Source of the DNA: Bryoerythrophyllum caledonicum
Taxonomy: Eukaryota; Streptophyta; Bryopsida; Pottiales; Pottiaceae
DNA length: 64,000 bases
Assembly (NCBI GenBank): GCA_963971425.1
Contig: OZ020516.1
Location: 34,708,199 to 34,772,198 of the forward strand
Direction: 5' to 3'
Part shown: piece after piece, positions 23,291 through 35,000 of the stretch
How positions within the stretch are numbered: position 1 is the stretch's first letter
Layout: each line of letters starts with the position of its first letter
The notes under the pieces: generated by a model
What the model saw: only the letters and a program-made list of their open reading frames with translations
Told to the model about the DNA's origin: nothing
The model's database searches: none
Translations under genes and position numbers: made by a program

Positions 23291-24085
23291 GCCATGTAAT
23301 TGGTTGGTTATTTTTGTCCTCTATAGAATAAAGACATGTCAATAGAGTGGTACTGAATGTAAAGGATCTTTCACCACAAATCTTAGGGCCTTATGTTAGT
23401 AACTCAAACCACGTGTACATGGTGACTTGGCTTGGGAAAGGTGTGGAGAACCACCAATCAACTCTTTGGGAACTTGAGGTACTATGGGGGAGCTTTAGCT
23501 TGCATGGGATAGACCCCAAGAGCGTTGATTGCCATACATCTCATTGGTGGAGAAAAAATGAGTATGAGATTATGGGAAGTCTATTCTTGTGCATAAATTT
23601 CTTTTGTCCTGTCTTGCACCATATTCCTACTACCTTTTCCCTTTGGACAACACTTTCAAGAAAACTCTAATGATTCAATCATTTGTGGTGCACAAAGTCA
23701 CAACACATACGTTAATAGCCTTGAATGTTGTTGAGTTTAATTTGAGAGCTTCATAAATAATAGAGTTTTCCTGAAAGTCTGGCTTTTAGAGGGTAGCCAC
23801 CCTGTGTAAGCCAAAAAGACCCGCTACAACACCCTTTTATGACCCTGTATCTTTTGCTATATACTAAAGAGGGTGAGATTTAAAAACAAAAATATTTGTA
23901 GGATGAGAAATCTCACCCTGCATATTTTATGAGCTGAAATGACTTGAGTTAGAACATTTCTGTAGTGTCACTCACCTGAAAAAGTAACCCAAGTTACCCA
24001 TATGTCCCATTTAGTTTGCTCTACCCTATGTAACTCACTGCCAATATTGATTGATCTGGCAGGTTGTTGTTTTGCTCTACCCATT
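23291..24085. other. No gene recognised
   Basis: This might include remnants of the upstream part of the dead kinase, but I cannot anchor any motif. The frame at 23347-23670 has no family features. Confidence 0.4.
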
Positions 24086-24090
24086 TAGCC

Positions 24091-24892
24091 CTAAAGGACC
24101 AAGGCAATTTTTCCTCAAAAACACTCCAAAACTGCCATTTTCAGCGCATTCAACACAAAATGATACAAAATCATTTTTTTGAAAATTGAACCGTAGGATC
24201 TTGTACTAGACTTGTATGAGAGTATGTATATAAACTTTTTGGTAAGTTTGACCGCACGGATTGAAAGATATTAGCCTTTGAAGTGCGACATAATCTCTTT
24301 CTCAGGTCATACTATACACCTTCAACAAACTTCGACCACCTTCTATGGCAACTTTTTGCACTACGGGCCGTGATTTTATTGTCTCAACTTGAAAAGGATC
24401 ATGTTAGGCACATGTGCACCAAAATTTAGAAGTAGAAGAGGTGTAGAAGATGTCCTAAAAAATCATGCAATGCAACTATGTGCCGAGAATCAACAATACA
24501 CTTTATATTTTGCATATATCATATCCTTCTCAAATATTTGAAATTCACAAATCCGTACAGTAAATGCAAAGATCTCAATTTCCTTTCCAAGAGGACATTT
24601 TCAGCCTTTTAAATGGACAAAAAATTGAATTTCTATTGAATTTAGAAGTTATTAAAGTTTGGTGACAGTATTTGTGATATGTCACACTAAACTGCTGCAC
24701 TATTTGTATATGTGAGTGAAAATAAATTGTAACTTTTGAACCGTAAGTCGGAATTCTACGAGATTTGTGTCTACGCAAAGCTAATCAAAAGTTGGCCATT
24801 GAATAAAAAATCTCAGAAAATAATGCCTAGATTTGAGAACGTGGTACCTTACCCAAATTCAGAACGTCCCCCGAGGGGACATCGGTCCTTTA
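24091..24892 (+). mobile_element. Copy of TTAA-flanked repeat family, nearly full length
   Basis: It starts CCCTAAAGGACCAAGGC after TTTA and ends GGTCCTTTAGGGG before TTAA (24893-24900). It is colinear with the element at 28833-29765 in its first third, and supplies the uninterrupted counterpart of the SINE target at 8446. It is non-coding. Confidence 0.7.
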
Positions 24893-24900
24893 GGGGTTAA

Positions 24901-25950
24901 AGGCATCAAACATACATGCCCATGGTAATTGACATGGGCTAAGTTTGGGCAATCAGACCTCCATCACCCTGTGAGTCAGAATTCAATATCCCCTCACTCT
25001 ATGTGATAGCTACTAAATTTTAACAGACCCACTTGATTCACCTTGCCTTTATCTTCCCTTTGATACGGCTTGGTCCTTTCAATTCATCTCTCAGGATACA
25101 CTATGAAATTCCACATGACTATCCTGTTTTCTTTCAAGAAAACTCCAATGCCTTCAAAGTTGCAACTCTAGTTGGTTGTCCGTGTCAACCATGGTTGTTT
25201 CAAACACTTTAGTATCCACTTATATTATATCATGGATCCACTATTTCTAAGAATGCGGAGAAGAACTTTCATGTCACAACAATACACATACCAGAGATCA
25301 GAGTTGTCCACAACTCATATGCCAGGATGCATCCATATATGTCTCCATGGATGCAAACACCTTTGAGTGTCACCAGATTTTAGTGCTACAGACTGGCCAG
25401 AGCAGGAACCGCATTCAAAAATTCTTTACAAAGAAGCACAAAGTACAGCTTGATTCTGTCAACATAGAAGTTTGGTCGTGGCTAATATTGGAGAATGCTA
25501 TTGCAATAACTAAAAGAGAAAATAGGAATATTTCCAATATTCCTATATTTCCACATGTGAGAAATAGTGAGATTGACAAGTATTGAAGATGATATAATGC
25601 ACGCTGAGAATTGCTAGTATGGCTCAAACATACTTATTCAGAGGTACTCACGTTGTTGCATCTTCAGTTGATTCCATCCTGTAAGCCATGTTAATCCGGG
25701 AGTCAAAACGTCTCCCCTTTTGAAGTTAAAAAGTGAATTTGCATCAACTCAAGTACCATCCACAGCTTGCATTGGGAGGTTGACAACTTGTATAAGCCAA
25801 TTAACCGTGTGCCATTGTAATATTCTAAATCAATGAAAACATAGATATGATTGCCGCAGAGGATCATTCATTCAAAACATTGTGATGATGCAAATATAAG
25901 ATTAGGATACATGTGTTCATCAAAAGGGCCTAAAATGTCGACATTTCAGT
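24901..25950. other. No gene recognised
   Basis: This is unremarkable AT-rich sequence. Open frames at 25172-25366 and 25347-25586 have no recognisable domain. Confidence 0.45.
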
Positions 25951-25962
25951 TCGAAGTGTCGA

Positions 25963-27130
25963 TCATCCCCAACATGCACCAGTGAGTATCTCGGAGCATG
26001 TCATCCCAAAACTCCAAACTGCAGCCTTCGGAGGGAAGCTCCTCCCTCGTATAATTTTCTCCTTTCCAAATATCTCTGGTGCACCAGAAGCTGTGGTACC
26101 TTGATTGCGAGTGAGATCCGTGGTTTGGGAGGTGTTCGCATGTGTTTTTGGTTGATCCAAAGTCTGCCAGTTTCACCTCCATATACCCTTCACTACGCAG
26201 CTCCAAGTAGCCCTTATCCACTGGCTTCACAAGAATGTTGGAGGTCTTCAGGTCTCTGTGCATCAAACCCTTCTCATGGAGCTCCCCCGTGGCTTGCGCT
26301 ACTATGTTGAAGCATGGTGTCGATTGCCACGCGCAACAAGAATGGCATAACATATACCAGCCAGTCCCTCCGTTGTCGTCAAAGGCAGCTCTCATCGCTG
26401 TCTTATCGCCCTCACCATGTGCGTTTGTAGGTTTAGCGTCATCAGCTCCATTACAGTACAAGACTTATTATATCTCCCGAAAAACTGTAAGCTTCTCGAC
26501 ATTCTGTAGGTCGCCTTCGGCAGGGTTTAGCAAGGTCTTCAAATATACTCCACGCACGTAAACGTAGTGGTTATCACGTTGATCCTCTGATATCAAATTC
26601 ATGATCTTCTCAAGCAACTCCTCCCGATCTTGACGAGCTGCATCTCGAATCTCATTCTGCATATTGGCGTTCTTCTTTGACAAACTTCGATAACCCTCTT
26701 CTCCTGTTTCCCAAAGCTGCTGCGACTGTGCCCTCTCAGAAACCCCCGCTGAAGCGATATCCAACACAAACTTCCACTGGTGGAGATCTAAAAGAATGGC
26801 AGTGAATTCTTCCTTGGTGTTCCCCATCGTTATTTCTGTGGCAAGCCAAGAAGAATCTACACAACACCCTTTCACCAACATGCACAGTGGCATGCAAGTG
26901 GAGAAGCGCCGTCCTTTGAATGCCCTCCTCCAGGTCGAAGTGATGGACTTCCCTGTACTGCAAGAACTATGATAGTTTCAAGAGTGCATGAGCCAAATAT
27001 TCACATCGGCGTCTGTTCAGCTGGATTTGTGGTGTGCCATCTCCGCCTTGCACCTTAGCTTGCACATACTGTATGCACTGCATTATGCGCAATAAGCAGT
27101 CCGGCATTGCTGGTGTTTCAGACTCTCGCT
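25963..27130 (-). pseudogene. TKL-type protein kinase pseudogene
   Basis: The minus strand reads MPDCLLRIMQCIQYVQAKVQ (from about 27110), a helical region with one TAG, then QYREVHHFDLEEGIQRTALL and, after a frame change, an N-terminal helical domain (WKFVLDIASAG ... LLEKIMNLIS, 26890-26590). The kinase N-lobe is largely missing. TVMELM marks the hinge region, followed by GLMHRDLKTSNILV (near 26250) and VKLADFGSTKNT (near 26160). A frameshift leads to GTTASGAPEIFGKE and AAVWSFGMTCSEILTG (to 25963). HRDLK..N and DFG are intact but the gene is broken by stops, a frameshift and an N-lobe deletion. The N-terminal helices resemble the four-helix region of plant MLKL/TKL kinases (tentative). Confidence 0.65.
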
Positions 27131-28828
27131 GGACTAGAAGCACACCCGTTCTTCTACGCTGATGACCCGTCCAAGTGGAGCCAACATGCTATGAGTGGAT
27201 CCATGCACTTTGGATGGCGAGTGTCTTCAGAGCGATGATTCGGTACATGCACTCCAGAGCATCAACTTTCAATGCACATTCGAGAATCAATTCCTATCAA
27301 AAATACACTTTTCACCACTCACCATCTGATTCTACACCAAATGTCTTCACAGAAGACTTATCACCATCACACAGCTCTTCCCAGGACAATAATACCGGAG
27401 AAAATCAGAATACCTGGGGCATTTGCCAAGCACCCGGAATGTCCAACCGTTGCGCTAGAAAAAACCTGGCAACACACAAGTCGCACCCAAATGAACATCC
27501 AACATGGACAGGAAGGCGGTGAAAAACACATCCAGAAGATCTAACATCCTAAAGAGTGGAAAATGTATCCCAATCTAACGATGATGTATGTCTCCTTTGA
27601 CAGTGTCGTCCCGGAACAAGTCATGTGAGAGAAACAACTCCTCACTCTCACTTCTATTACATATATGATGTATATACTGTAGCAGCTGCACTCAACTGCA
27701 TAGGCTAATGTGAGGTGTTGTATAATTCTCTACCTCAAACTTTTTACTCAAGTATGTATATTTCCTTCCCTCACTGAAACTCAGTCACTTCTAAGAGCCT
27801 CAAGCTGCCTCACATCATAAAGTCTGAACACAGCATCAAGTCTGCCAAAATTTTACTACTCCTCCGCCGTAGTGGGCTTCAAAAATTGCTTTATATTGTT
27901 CATGCAACCAAAGACTCGGATTCCTATTGAGGCAAGGAGTGGAGGGAAAAAGTAACCTTGGGAGTGCGGGACAAAAAATAGAAGGCAACTTGAGATGTAT
28001 AAAATTTCACATGCAAATTGAGTTGTATGTTTTTGTCTTTGAATGACTCATTTGTTACTGGTTCCATTCCACCTCAGACTAACTCAAGCTTAACCTTGAG
28101 TTTGTTGTTTTGGACTTGACACTTGGGTTGTATCCATAATTGCATTTTTTGTTGCATCGTGGCTTGTGCCTTGACAGGTTTATTTCTTGAAATTGAGGTT
28201 TTGTTTGTAGGTTTTTGCAACGATGGAGAAATACCTCCTTTGAGAGAAGTCCTCTACAAATTTCAGCAAAGAAGGCTATGAATTGGCATCCCAAGTATAG
28301 CCTTCACCTCGCCAAGCCTCGTGCACAATTTTGCACACCCTATGCAGCCACATGGAGGAACCACAAGGACTTAATTAGGAGATATTGGACAGTATTTCCA
28401 AGGACGAGGAATAGAGACTTAACTTGGGATGGGGACTTAACCACCTCTTAGGGACCACAGGAGATCTATTGCTTTATCATAAGAAGAAGAAATAGAGATT
28501 TATATACATCCTATACACATTACCAACCATACAACCTTCTTCGTAACTCCATCATCCGTTTCTCACACAATCAACGATTCCTAAACTGGCTAATTTTAGC
28601 AAAAATGCTACAAAAAAATTGGTCTGCTAATAATACACTTTTAAAATTTGAAAAAAATAATGCAATTCAACCAAAATGCTAATCAAAATAATAAGTAAAT
28701 AGCCACCTTTTGAGATAATATCCACGGATATTACATAGATATATCATGGATATCATATAGGTATATGACGGATATTGCATGATACGGCCTAGGTATCTCC
28801 ACACTCTATGTGCTTGAATAGCTTACTT
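27131..28828. other. No gene recognised
   Basis: Several short frames (27175-27522, 27272-27544, 28079-28294, 28215-28451) lack recognisable motifs. Near 28720-28790 there is a short run of imperfect GGATAT(T/C)-containing repeats. Confidence 0.4.
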
Positions 28829-28832
28829 AACC

Positions 28833-29765
28833 CCTAAAGGCCCAAGGCATTTTCACACCAAAGGCACTTCGAAACTGCTCGTTTTAGTGCAATGAGTAAT
28901 GAGGTAATCAAAACCTTTTATTTGTACATCTAACCATTGGATCTAAACGAAGACTTGTTGATTAACGACTATGATAGAAATTCATAAACTTTGACCACAT
29001 GGATTGAAAGATTGTAGTGTTTGAAGTCGAGAAAATCGTTCTTTTCCTACCTTGTGTTGAGTGGATCCACAGACTTTGACTTCACTTGGTGTCAATTTTT
29101 TGCACTACACAAGGTCTGAAAACATTACCATCATGTTAATCATGATGTCATTTCCTCGTACACCAATTTTTAGAGGTAGAGAAGGGGTGTAGCATATTCA
29201 ATACAAATGTGCATGGAGTGGAGGTTCAAAAATTGCCAATTCACGTTATATTTTTTTGTGAACTAAATATATTTTAGAATGTTAATCCGAATGGTCAATA
29301 TGAAGGTTTAGACCACATCTTGTAGTAGAAAAAACAAAATGTAAGAATATGAAGATCTCATAGTTTTATGTGGAAAAGAAGAAGTTTTTTTGGTACCTTG
29401 CCCGACAAAGTGTGACAATGTGTGAAAATGTTTGACTTAGATTACTATGCTATTTTCCACTTAAGGCAAGAGATTTTTCTTGACAACATGGAAGGAAATA
29501 ATATTATTCGCTGGTATTGAAAATCTCACATATAATAGAGTGTCCTAGCAAAAGTTTTTGAAGGTGCCCGACGTTCCCGCTCTCCTCGTTTAAAATTCAA
29601 AACCCTATAACTTTTTCATAGAATGTCGGATTTAGGAAAAAATTGGACTCACACAAAGCTTTTAGCAATGTCCATCTACAGTAAAAATTTCAAAAAGGAA
29701 TGTTACAAATTGACACCATAGGAACTTGCCCAAACCTTCAAGAATCTTAGGCCTTTAGGGGTTAA
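28833..29765 (+). mobile_element. Full-length TTAA-flanked non-autonomous element
   Basis: The element begins CCCCTAAAGGCCCAAGG and ends CTTAGGCCTTTAGGGG, with TTAA on both sides (28829-28832 and 29766-29769). About 930 bp lie between, without a coding region. TTAA target sites and ends beginning with CCC are the signature of piggyBac-type elements. No transposase is present, so the superfamily is inferred. It is the reference copy for the partial relatives at 6740, 8070, 9250, 11560, 21400 and 24091. Confidence 0.7.
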
Positions 29766-29769
29766 CCTT

Positions 29770-30127
29770 GTAAGGACGATGGCCAAATGTATGACATGAA
29801 TTGGTTCGCATGATTTATGACACATGAGGACGAGATTTGGCCATTATCGTTAAAAGGTTAACTACTTCAAAGTGCAAATTATAGCATTTATACTAATTTT
29901 CAGAAATTGATGATCGGATTGCTGCCTAGTCCTCCCTCATCCCTCTATCTTCATCCTCACTCTCATTCATCAACATTCATCCACATCCATCCACATCTAG
30001 TCATCCATTTATTGTGTATCGTCACTGGCCCGCGGATCTTCATCATCGGTTCCAAATATTCATCGCATCACTGAGCCAGAATTAGCGCAGAACACAATCG
30101 AGAGACTTCTGTGAATCTGCGCCAGGC
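29770..30127. promoter_or_regulatory. Probable promoter region of CCDC124
   Basis: This is the gap between the TTAA element and the leader of the CCDC124 gene. It contains a CATTCATCCACATCCATCC-rich stretch (29960-30010). No confident TATA box was assigned. Confidence 0.35.
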
Positions 30128-30135
30128 TAGGGTTT
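30128..30135 (+). promoter_or_regulatory. Telo-box TAGGGTTT in CCDC124 leader
   Basis: TAGGGTTT lies about 195 bp upstream of the CCDC124 ATG. Telo-boxes near the start of transcription are typical of plant ribosomal-protein and translation genes, which fits a ribosome-binding product. Function is inferred from that association. Confidence 0.5.
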
Positions 30136-30328
30136 GCAAATTTTCTTCGAATTGCAAACACCGGAGCTCAGGAGCCGAAGCACAAGATCAGAGAGCAAGT
30201 CGAAGGGCCAGGGTGCTAGAGAAGAAGGAGCAGAGAGGTAGGTTAGAGGAAGAGTCGAAGGGGAGAGGAGAAGAGAGGCAGAGTAGGAGAAGCAGAGAGG
30301 GAGAGGTTGGAGACGAGAGGCATCCACG

Positions 30329-31021
30329 ATGCCGAAGAAGATGGGAACGAACAGCAAGGCGGAGGAGGCGCGGGCGCGCAAGGCCGAGATGCAGGTGGAG
30401 AAGAAGGTGTCGCAGGACCGGCAGAAGGAGGAGTCGTACTGGAAGGAGGCGGAGGGGCCGGCCTCGAAAGCGGCCAAGAAGCGCGAGGAGGAGGCGGAGC
30501 GCCGCGCGGAGGCCGCGGCCAAGAAGCTGGAGGCGAAGAAGCTCGCCGAGCAGGAGGACCGGGAGCTCGAGACGTACGGCAAGCGCGTGGACAAGAAGGC
30601 GACTCGCGTGGCCGCGCCTGTGGCGAAGGTGACCGCCGCGGAGCTGGCGAAGCGAAAGGAGGAGGAGCGCGCGGCCTTGGAGGCGCAGGCGGCTGCGGCC
30701 AAGAAGAAGGAGCTGCGGGAGAGCGCTCCCGAGGAGTACGAGCGGCTGGTTGGCGTGGCGAATCTGAACCGCGAAGAGGATCTTGTGGATGCGCGCGACT
30801 TGGAGAGCGCGTTGGCGCAGATCGGGACGCTTGGTGCGCCGGAGCTCCCTGCGGATCGGCACCCCGAGCGCCGCTTGAAGGCGTCTTACAAGGCGTTCGA
30901 GGAGGCGGAGCTGCCGCTTCTGAAGCAGGAGAAGCCCGGGCTTACGCACACGCAGTACAAGGACATGCTGTGGAAGGCCTGGAAGAAGTCGCCGGACAAT
31001 CCTCTCAACCAGGACAAGTGA
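30329..31021 (+). CDS. CCDC124: CCDC124/Lso2-like ribosome-associated protein
   Basis: This single-exon frame of 230 residues is GC-rich, unlike its surroundings. The N terminus MPKKMGTNSKAEEARARKAE is the conserved start of CCDC124-family proteins. A long Ala/Glu/Lys-rich coiled coil follows (about residues 30-145). The conserved C-terminal region contains EYERLVGVANLNREED, RHPERRLKASYKAFEE and HTQYKDMLWKAWKKSPDNP. Animal CCDC124 and yeast Lso2 bind idle 80S ribosomes and help them resume translation. Acting the same way here is inference. The start is the first ATG of the frame and matches the family N terminus. Its 3' flank carries degenerate copies of its own last codons. It is convergent with NPC1. 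Confidence 0.92.
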   Translation: MPKKMGTNSKAEEARARKAEMQVEKKVSQDRQKEESYWKEAEGPASKAAKKREEEAERRAEAAAKKLEAKKLAEQEDRELETYGKRVDKKATRVAAPVAKVTAAELAKRKEEERAALEAQAAAAKKKELRESAPEEYERLVGVANLNREEDLVDARDLESALAQIGTLGAPELPADRHPERRLKASYKAFEEAELPLLKQEKPGLTHTQYKDMLWKAWKKSPDNPLNQDK

Positions 31022-31330
31022 ATCCTCATAGGTAGTGTGCAATTTCCTCACACAATCTCGTGCTCCACAGAAGTGCGCTCAATATGTGAGTTAGGGTTTG
31101 ATTTGCTGAAGATGATGCCAGACAATACTCTCAATCAGGACAAGTGATTTTCCCACTGCAGGTAAGTTCACTTTGTGAACTCAATTTAGGGTTTCTGTGC
31201 AGAATGCGTGGGAGAAATTGCTGGACAATCCTATCAATCAGAAGTGATATTGGACTATTATTGGTAGTGTGCAATTTCCTCCCCCACTTCGAAACTCAGA
31301 AGTAACTCTTAGGGTTCGCTTTGCTGAAGC
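31022..31330 (+). repeat. Degenerate tandem copies of the CCDC124 3' end
   Basis: Downstream of the stop the coding end recurs twice. 31103-31147 reads KMMPDNTLNQDK-stop, and 31203-31248 reads NAWEKLLDNPINQK-stop, against KKSPDNPLNQDK-stop in the gene. Flanks recur too: GGTAGTGTGCAATTTCCTC at 31031 and 31265, and TTAGGGTTTGATTTGCTGAAG at 31090 with a variant at 31309. A good acceptor, TTTCTGTGCAG, precedes the second copy. Confidence 0.75.
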
Positions 31331-32069
31331 TGTGTTTATAGTGCCGGAAAGTTTCAGGAAGGTCTCAAGGAGCTACATGTTGTTCCTTTCTGTGAGTGCA
31401 GAGTTTCGTGCCTTGATGTAACGTGCTTCCCTTTGTAGATTACGTGAATAGGAGTTTCAATTTTGACAATTCATATGAAAGTCTAGGGATGTTAAATATA
31501 TTCGAATCTCAAATCCTACAGTTTTGTCCATTTTTCCTGAGAAATATACCTCACATTTACGAGGAACATTGCAACTAGAGATGTGGTAATTTGCTGATAC
31601 TGCATGTTCAGAAAATCCGGTTACGTTGGGTTTGATGTTGCTGAAGAAAATGATTCCCCTTTTGAAGCTATTATATCTTATATTTGCGATAAAGATGAGA
31701 ACAAAGGATAAGAAGATTAAAAAGCCTCTAGCACCGACGAACGTCATCGAGAAGATTAGACATCGACTTAAATTAACATAATTTAACGAAGTAAAACTGA
31801 CCGAATTATAGAAGAGTGGAACGCATAAAGTATTGCAGGGTATGCACGATATAGAAGAATGAAATCCAAGCATCATGTGCACCGGATAGTCACAAAGCTT
31901 AAACCAACTAGAAGCAAAACGAATCAATAGAGACCAGAGGGAACTACAAGAACATTCCGTGAAGACAGAAGATGATTAATCCTACACCCTTTAACCGAGT
32001 AGCTACTCCATTGTTCTAGCCCGAATAGTAGAAGAGCTACTATGTACAAAGTGAACCTAACGGCTTACA
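31331..32069. other. Convergent 3' region between CCDC124 and NPC1
   Basis: Presumably this holds the two 3' UTRs. A 156-codon frame on the minus strand (31457-31927) has no recognisable domain and lies where the NPC1 3' UTR is expected. Confidence 0.45.
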
Positions 32070-35000
32070 TCAATCCCTGGCCGGCGGAGACGAAATGGGC
32101 GACTCGGCCTTGATGATCTCGGCCCTCAGGTCGAAGTGGTGGTCCAGGTCGTCGTCGTAGTAGAGGGGCACCGTTGCGTACTCCGGCTTCAGCATGGGCT
32201 TGGGACCGGCTAAGCTCAACCAGACGGGGAGGAAGACCAGACCGTGGAGAGCACCGAGGATTACCAGGCCGAAGTACATTCTGAAGTAGTACACCTGGAG
32301 GAAAAGGGACAAGTAGTGAGAAGATTTGTCAAGCTAGCTGAAGTTTGAACAAGAGACCCTGTCTTTTTCCATTAGCTTACAAGTGAAAAAGGTGGCTCAT
32401 ATTCATCATGCAAACCCATTCTCAATGACGATTAAACCTGCTTGGAATTAAGTTTAGAGACCATTAAGCTCTTCTATTGAGTTATTTGTTTAGTGACCTG
32501 AATTCTGGATAAGATACCTTTTCCTTTTTCCTTTTTATGGAATTAAAATTAGCTTTAGATAGTTGTCTATTGAACTAAGATCAGCTCGAAGAAGAGAAAG
32601 GTTGCTGATATTCATCAGGGTTAATCTCATGCAAACTCTCTGAAAGACGGCCGAAACTACTATGACTTGAGTTTAAGGACCAACAAGCTCTTGTGTTTAT
32701 CTAAAAACTATTTGAAGTAGAGCGAGGAAAGAGTAGCACAGGCGTCTTGAAACTTTGGGTGACTTTACAAAATAATTCTGTTCTGGGAATCTTAGAAAGG
32801 GTTTGGAGGATGACTGACCTCGAAAATCTCAGACCGGGAGAAGTAGAGCACCAAGACGCCCGCAAATTTCGTGAGAGTGATTCCACTGCAGAGACCGACA
32901 TACCAATCGTCAGTCACAAATACCGCTCTCATTTATATGCATTTTGAGTGACGTGAGGAATCCACACTGGAACAGATGTAAATGAAAATGAGCTGAGAGT
33001 GTGCACCTGAAGACTGAGGCTCCCATAAGCACTAGAGCCTTGCTTGCTCTTTCTCCCTTGTATCCCGTGCTCATCTGCGCAAATCATGGGATTTAGCGTT
33101 TGATTTTTTTTTATGATAAATGAAACAGCTTATGGCCGTAATATTCAGATGGGAAGAGAAAGGGTGCTTACGGTGAAGGCGTGAGTAATGTGAACACAGA
33201 ATTCAACGGCGATACCAATGGCCATGACCAGGTTCACAACAGAGACAGCGTTGAGTTGTATGTCCCACACCACCATAAGGCCCTGTTATTTGAGAATAGA
33301 AATGTTAAAAGAAGGTACACACTAATGATCAGCTACAAATCAGAACATTTTTAACCAGAAAATATCGGTCCAATTCTTTACCGGCACAATATATACCCAA
33401 ATGAAGAGTTGTGCTGAGGATGAAACTCACCATTAGATCGACGATAATCATTGCAATAACAAATATGATGGTGAAAGCCGTTGAAATACTGCAACAGAAC
33501 ACACATACAATCAATAAAAGTGCTACAACATCGAAGAGCAGAACGTGTGCACCTGTACCTGTGCTCAACATCAAATCTCAAGTACCATTGCGTTGGTTTC
33601 CCGAAGAAAATTCTACTGCAAAATACGAACCTGGTGGTAATCAGGAGGCAGACGAAAAAGACGGCCGCTGCAGAGCACACAATGGGCGTGTCAAATTTGA
33701 TGCAATTTCAGGTACTTCGAAACGAAACTGAGCTGATGTCAAGATTACACGATGGCCGAACGAAATACAGAAAATTCAAGGATTAAAAACCATGGGATAT
33801 AGAGCTAGTACTTGAGAAATGATTATGGTAAGCATCAGATTTGGGATCAATAACTGGTTGAGCGTAAATTAAGAAGCAGCACGTCAACTTACCCAAAGCA
33901 AGGGAGAGACTGACTATCGTAGTGTTCATGATGTCCAAATATTGCTCAAAAAATATGTAGAAAACCGAATACGGAAAAATCTCAATCTGCACAACAACCA
34001 TCATGTTGGGGTAAGAAGATAATTGACGTAATTAGATATATCCATTTGATATAGAAACTACGACAAGGCATGTGTAAAACATGATGAATATGAGCACAAG
34101 TTGTGAGCGGCATACATTGAGAGATTCTGATATTTTTCTGGTGAAGTCTTTCGCTGCTTGGAGGGCATCAATAAAGTCACTCTGCCACGAAATCCAACGA
34201 AGATAAACATTGATGTTAATAAGTTCTACAATCTAATCATTATCTTTTCTACAAATCGAAAATGCAGTCTGCAGTTTGACTTATAACTCCAATTGGAGCT
34301 AAGATGAAATGAAGGGGATGATACACATTGAAGCATCAGAATATTAGAGGGGGGAAAGCAAGAGCTAATATAGAGACAAGGGAAGCTTAATCTTCAAACC
34401 TGCTTGTTCAACGGAGTGTGATATGACCGAAATTCTGACGCCTTTATTATACCACTTTCGTACCCTGGAGCAAGGCCACATTGGAAACACACATTTGATT
34501 AGTCGTACAAGCCTTATTGAAAATATCAATCTATTAAGGAAGATCAGTGACAAGAATTTACACAACTTCTGCACCGAGCATTTCCCCCACCTGGAGACCA
34601 CCGATGACTATACAACAGTACGAGATTGTTCAAGTGATATGCATCATTGACTCTGAAGGTAAAAATATGGTAAGATAACTCGAAATGGTACCAGTCAGGT
34701 CAAGGCTGGTTGTGTATGCTCCATGGCCACCCTTGGCACAGTCTGCAGAAGGAAGAGCAGCCAGGAACCACGGCAATTTGCTCCGGAATTGCTCCGATGA
34801 CGGTCTCCCTTCCAATAAATCTGATTGCAAAAAACACTGCACCAGGACCTTGTTATTAGTAAAATTTGACATATTGGTGCAGTAAATAAAGGCATCAGCA
34901 GTTCCACCTTTGAATATATGGTTTAACCCTCACAGAGCCCATCTAGAAAAATACCTAGGTGTCAGAACCTAAAATAAATCAAATTTTAATAACAACCGTT

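Noticed and set aside
30111..31051. Large frames overlapping CCDC124 (173 and 242 codons plus; 191 and 287 codons minus)
   Set aside because: They are other-frame readings of the GC- and purine-rich CCDC124 coding region, arginine- or leucine-rich without domain features.
31457..31927. 156-codon minus frame downstream of NPC1
   Set aside because: No recognisable domain, lies in the expected NPC1 3' UTR and has AT-rich composition like non-coding neighbours.
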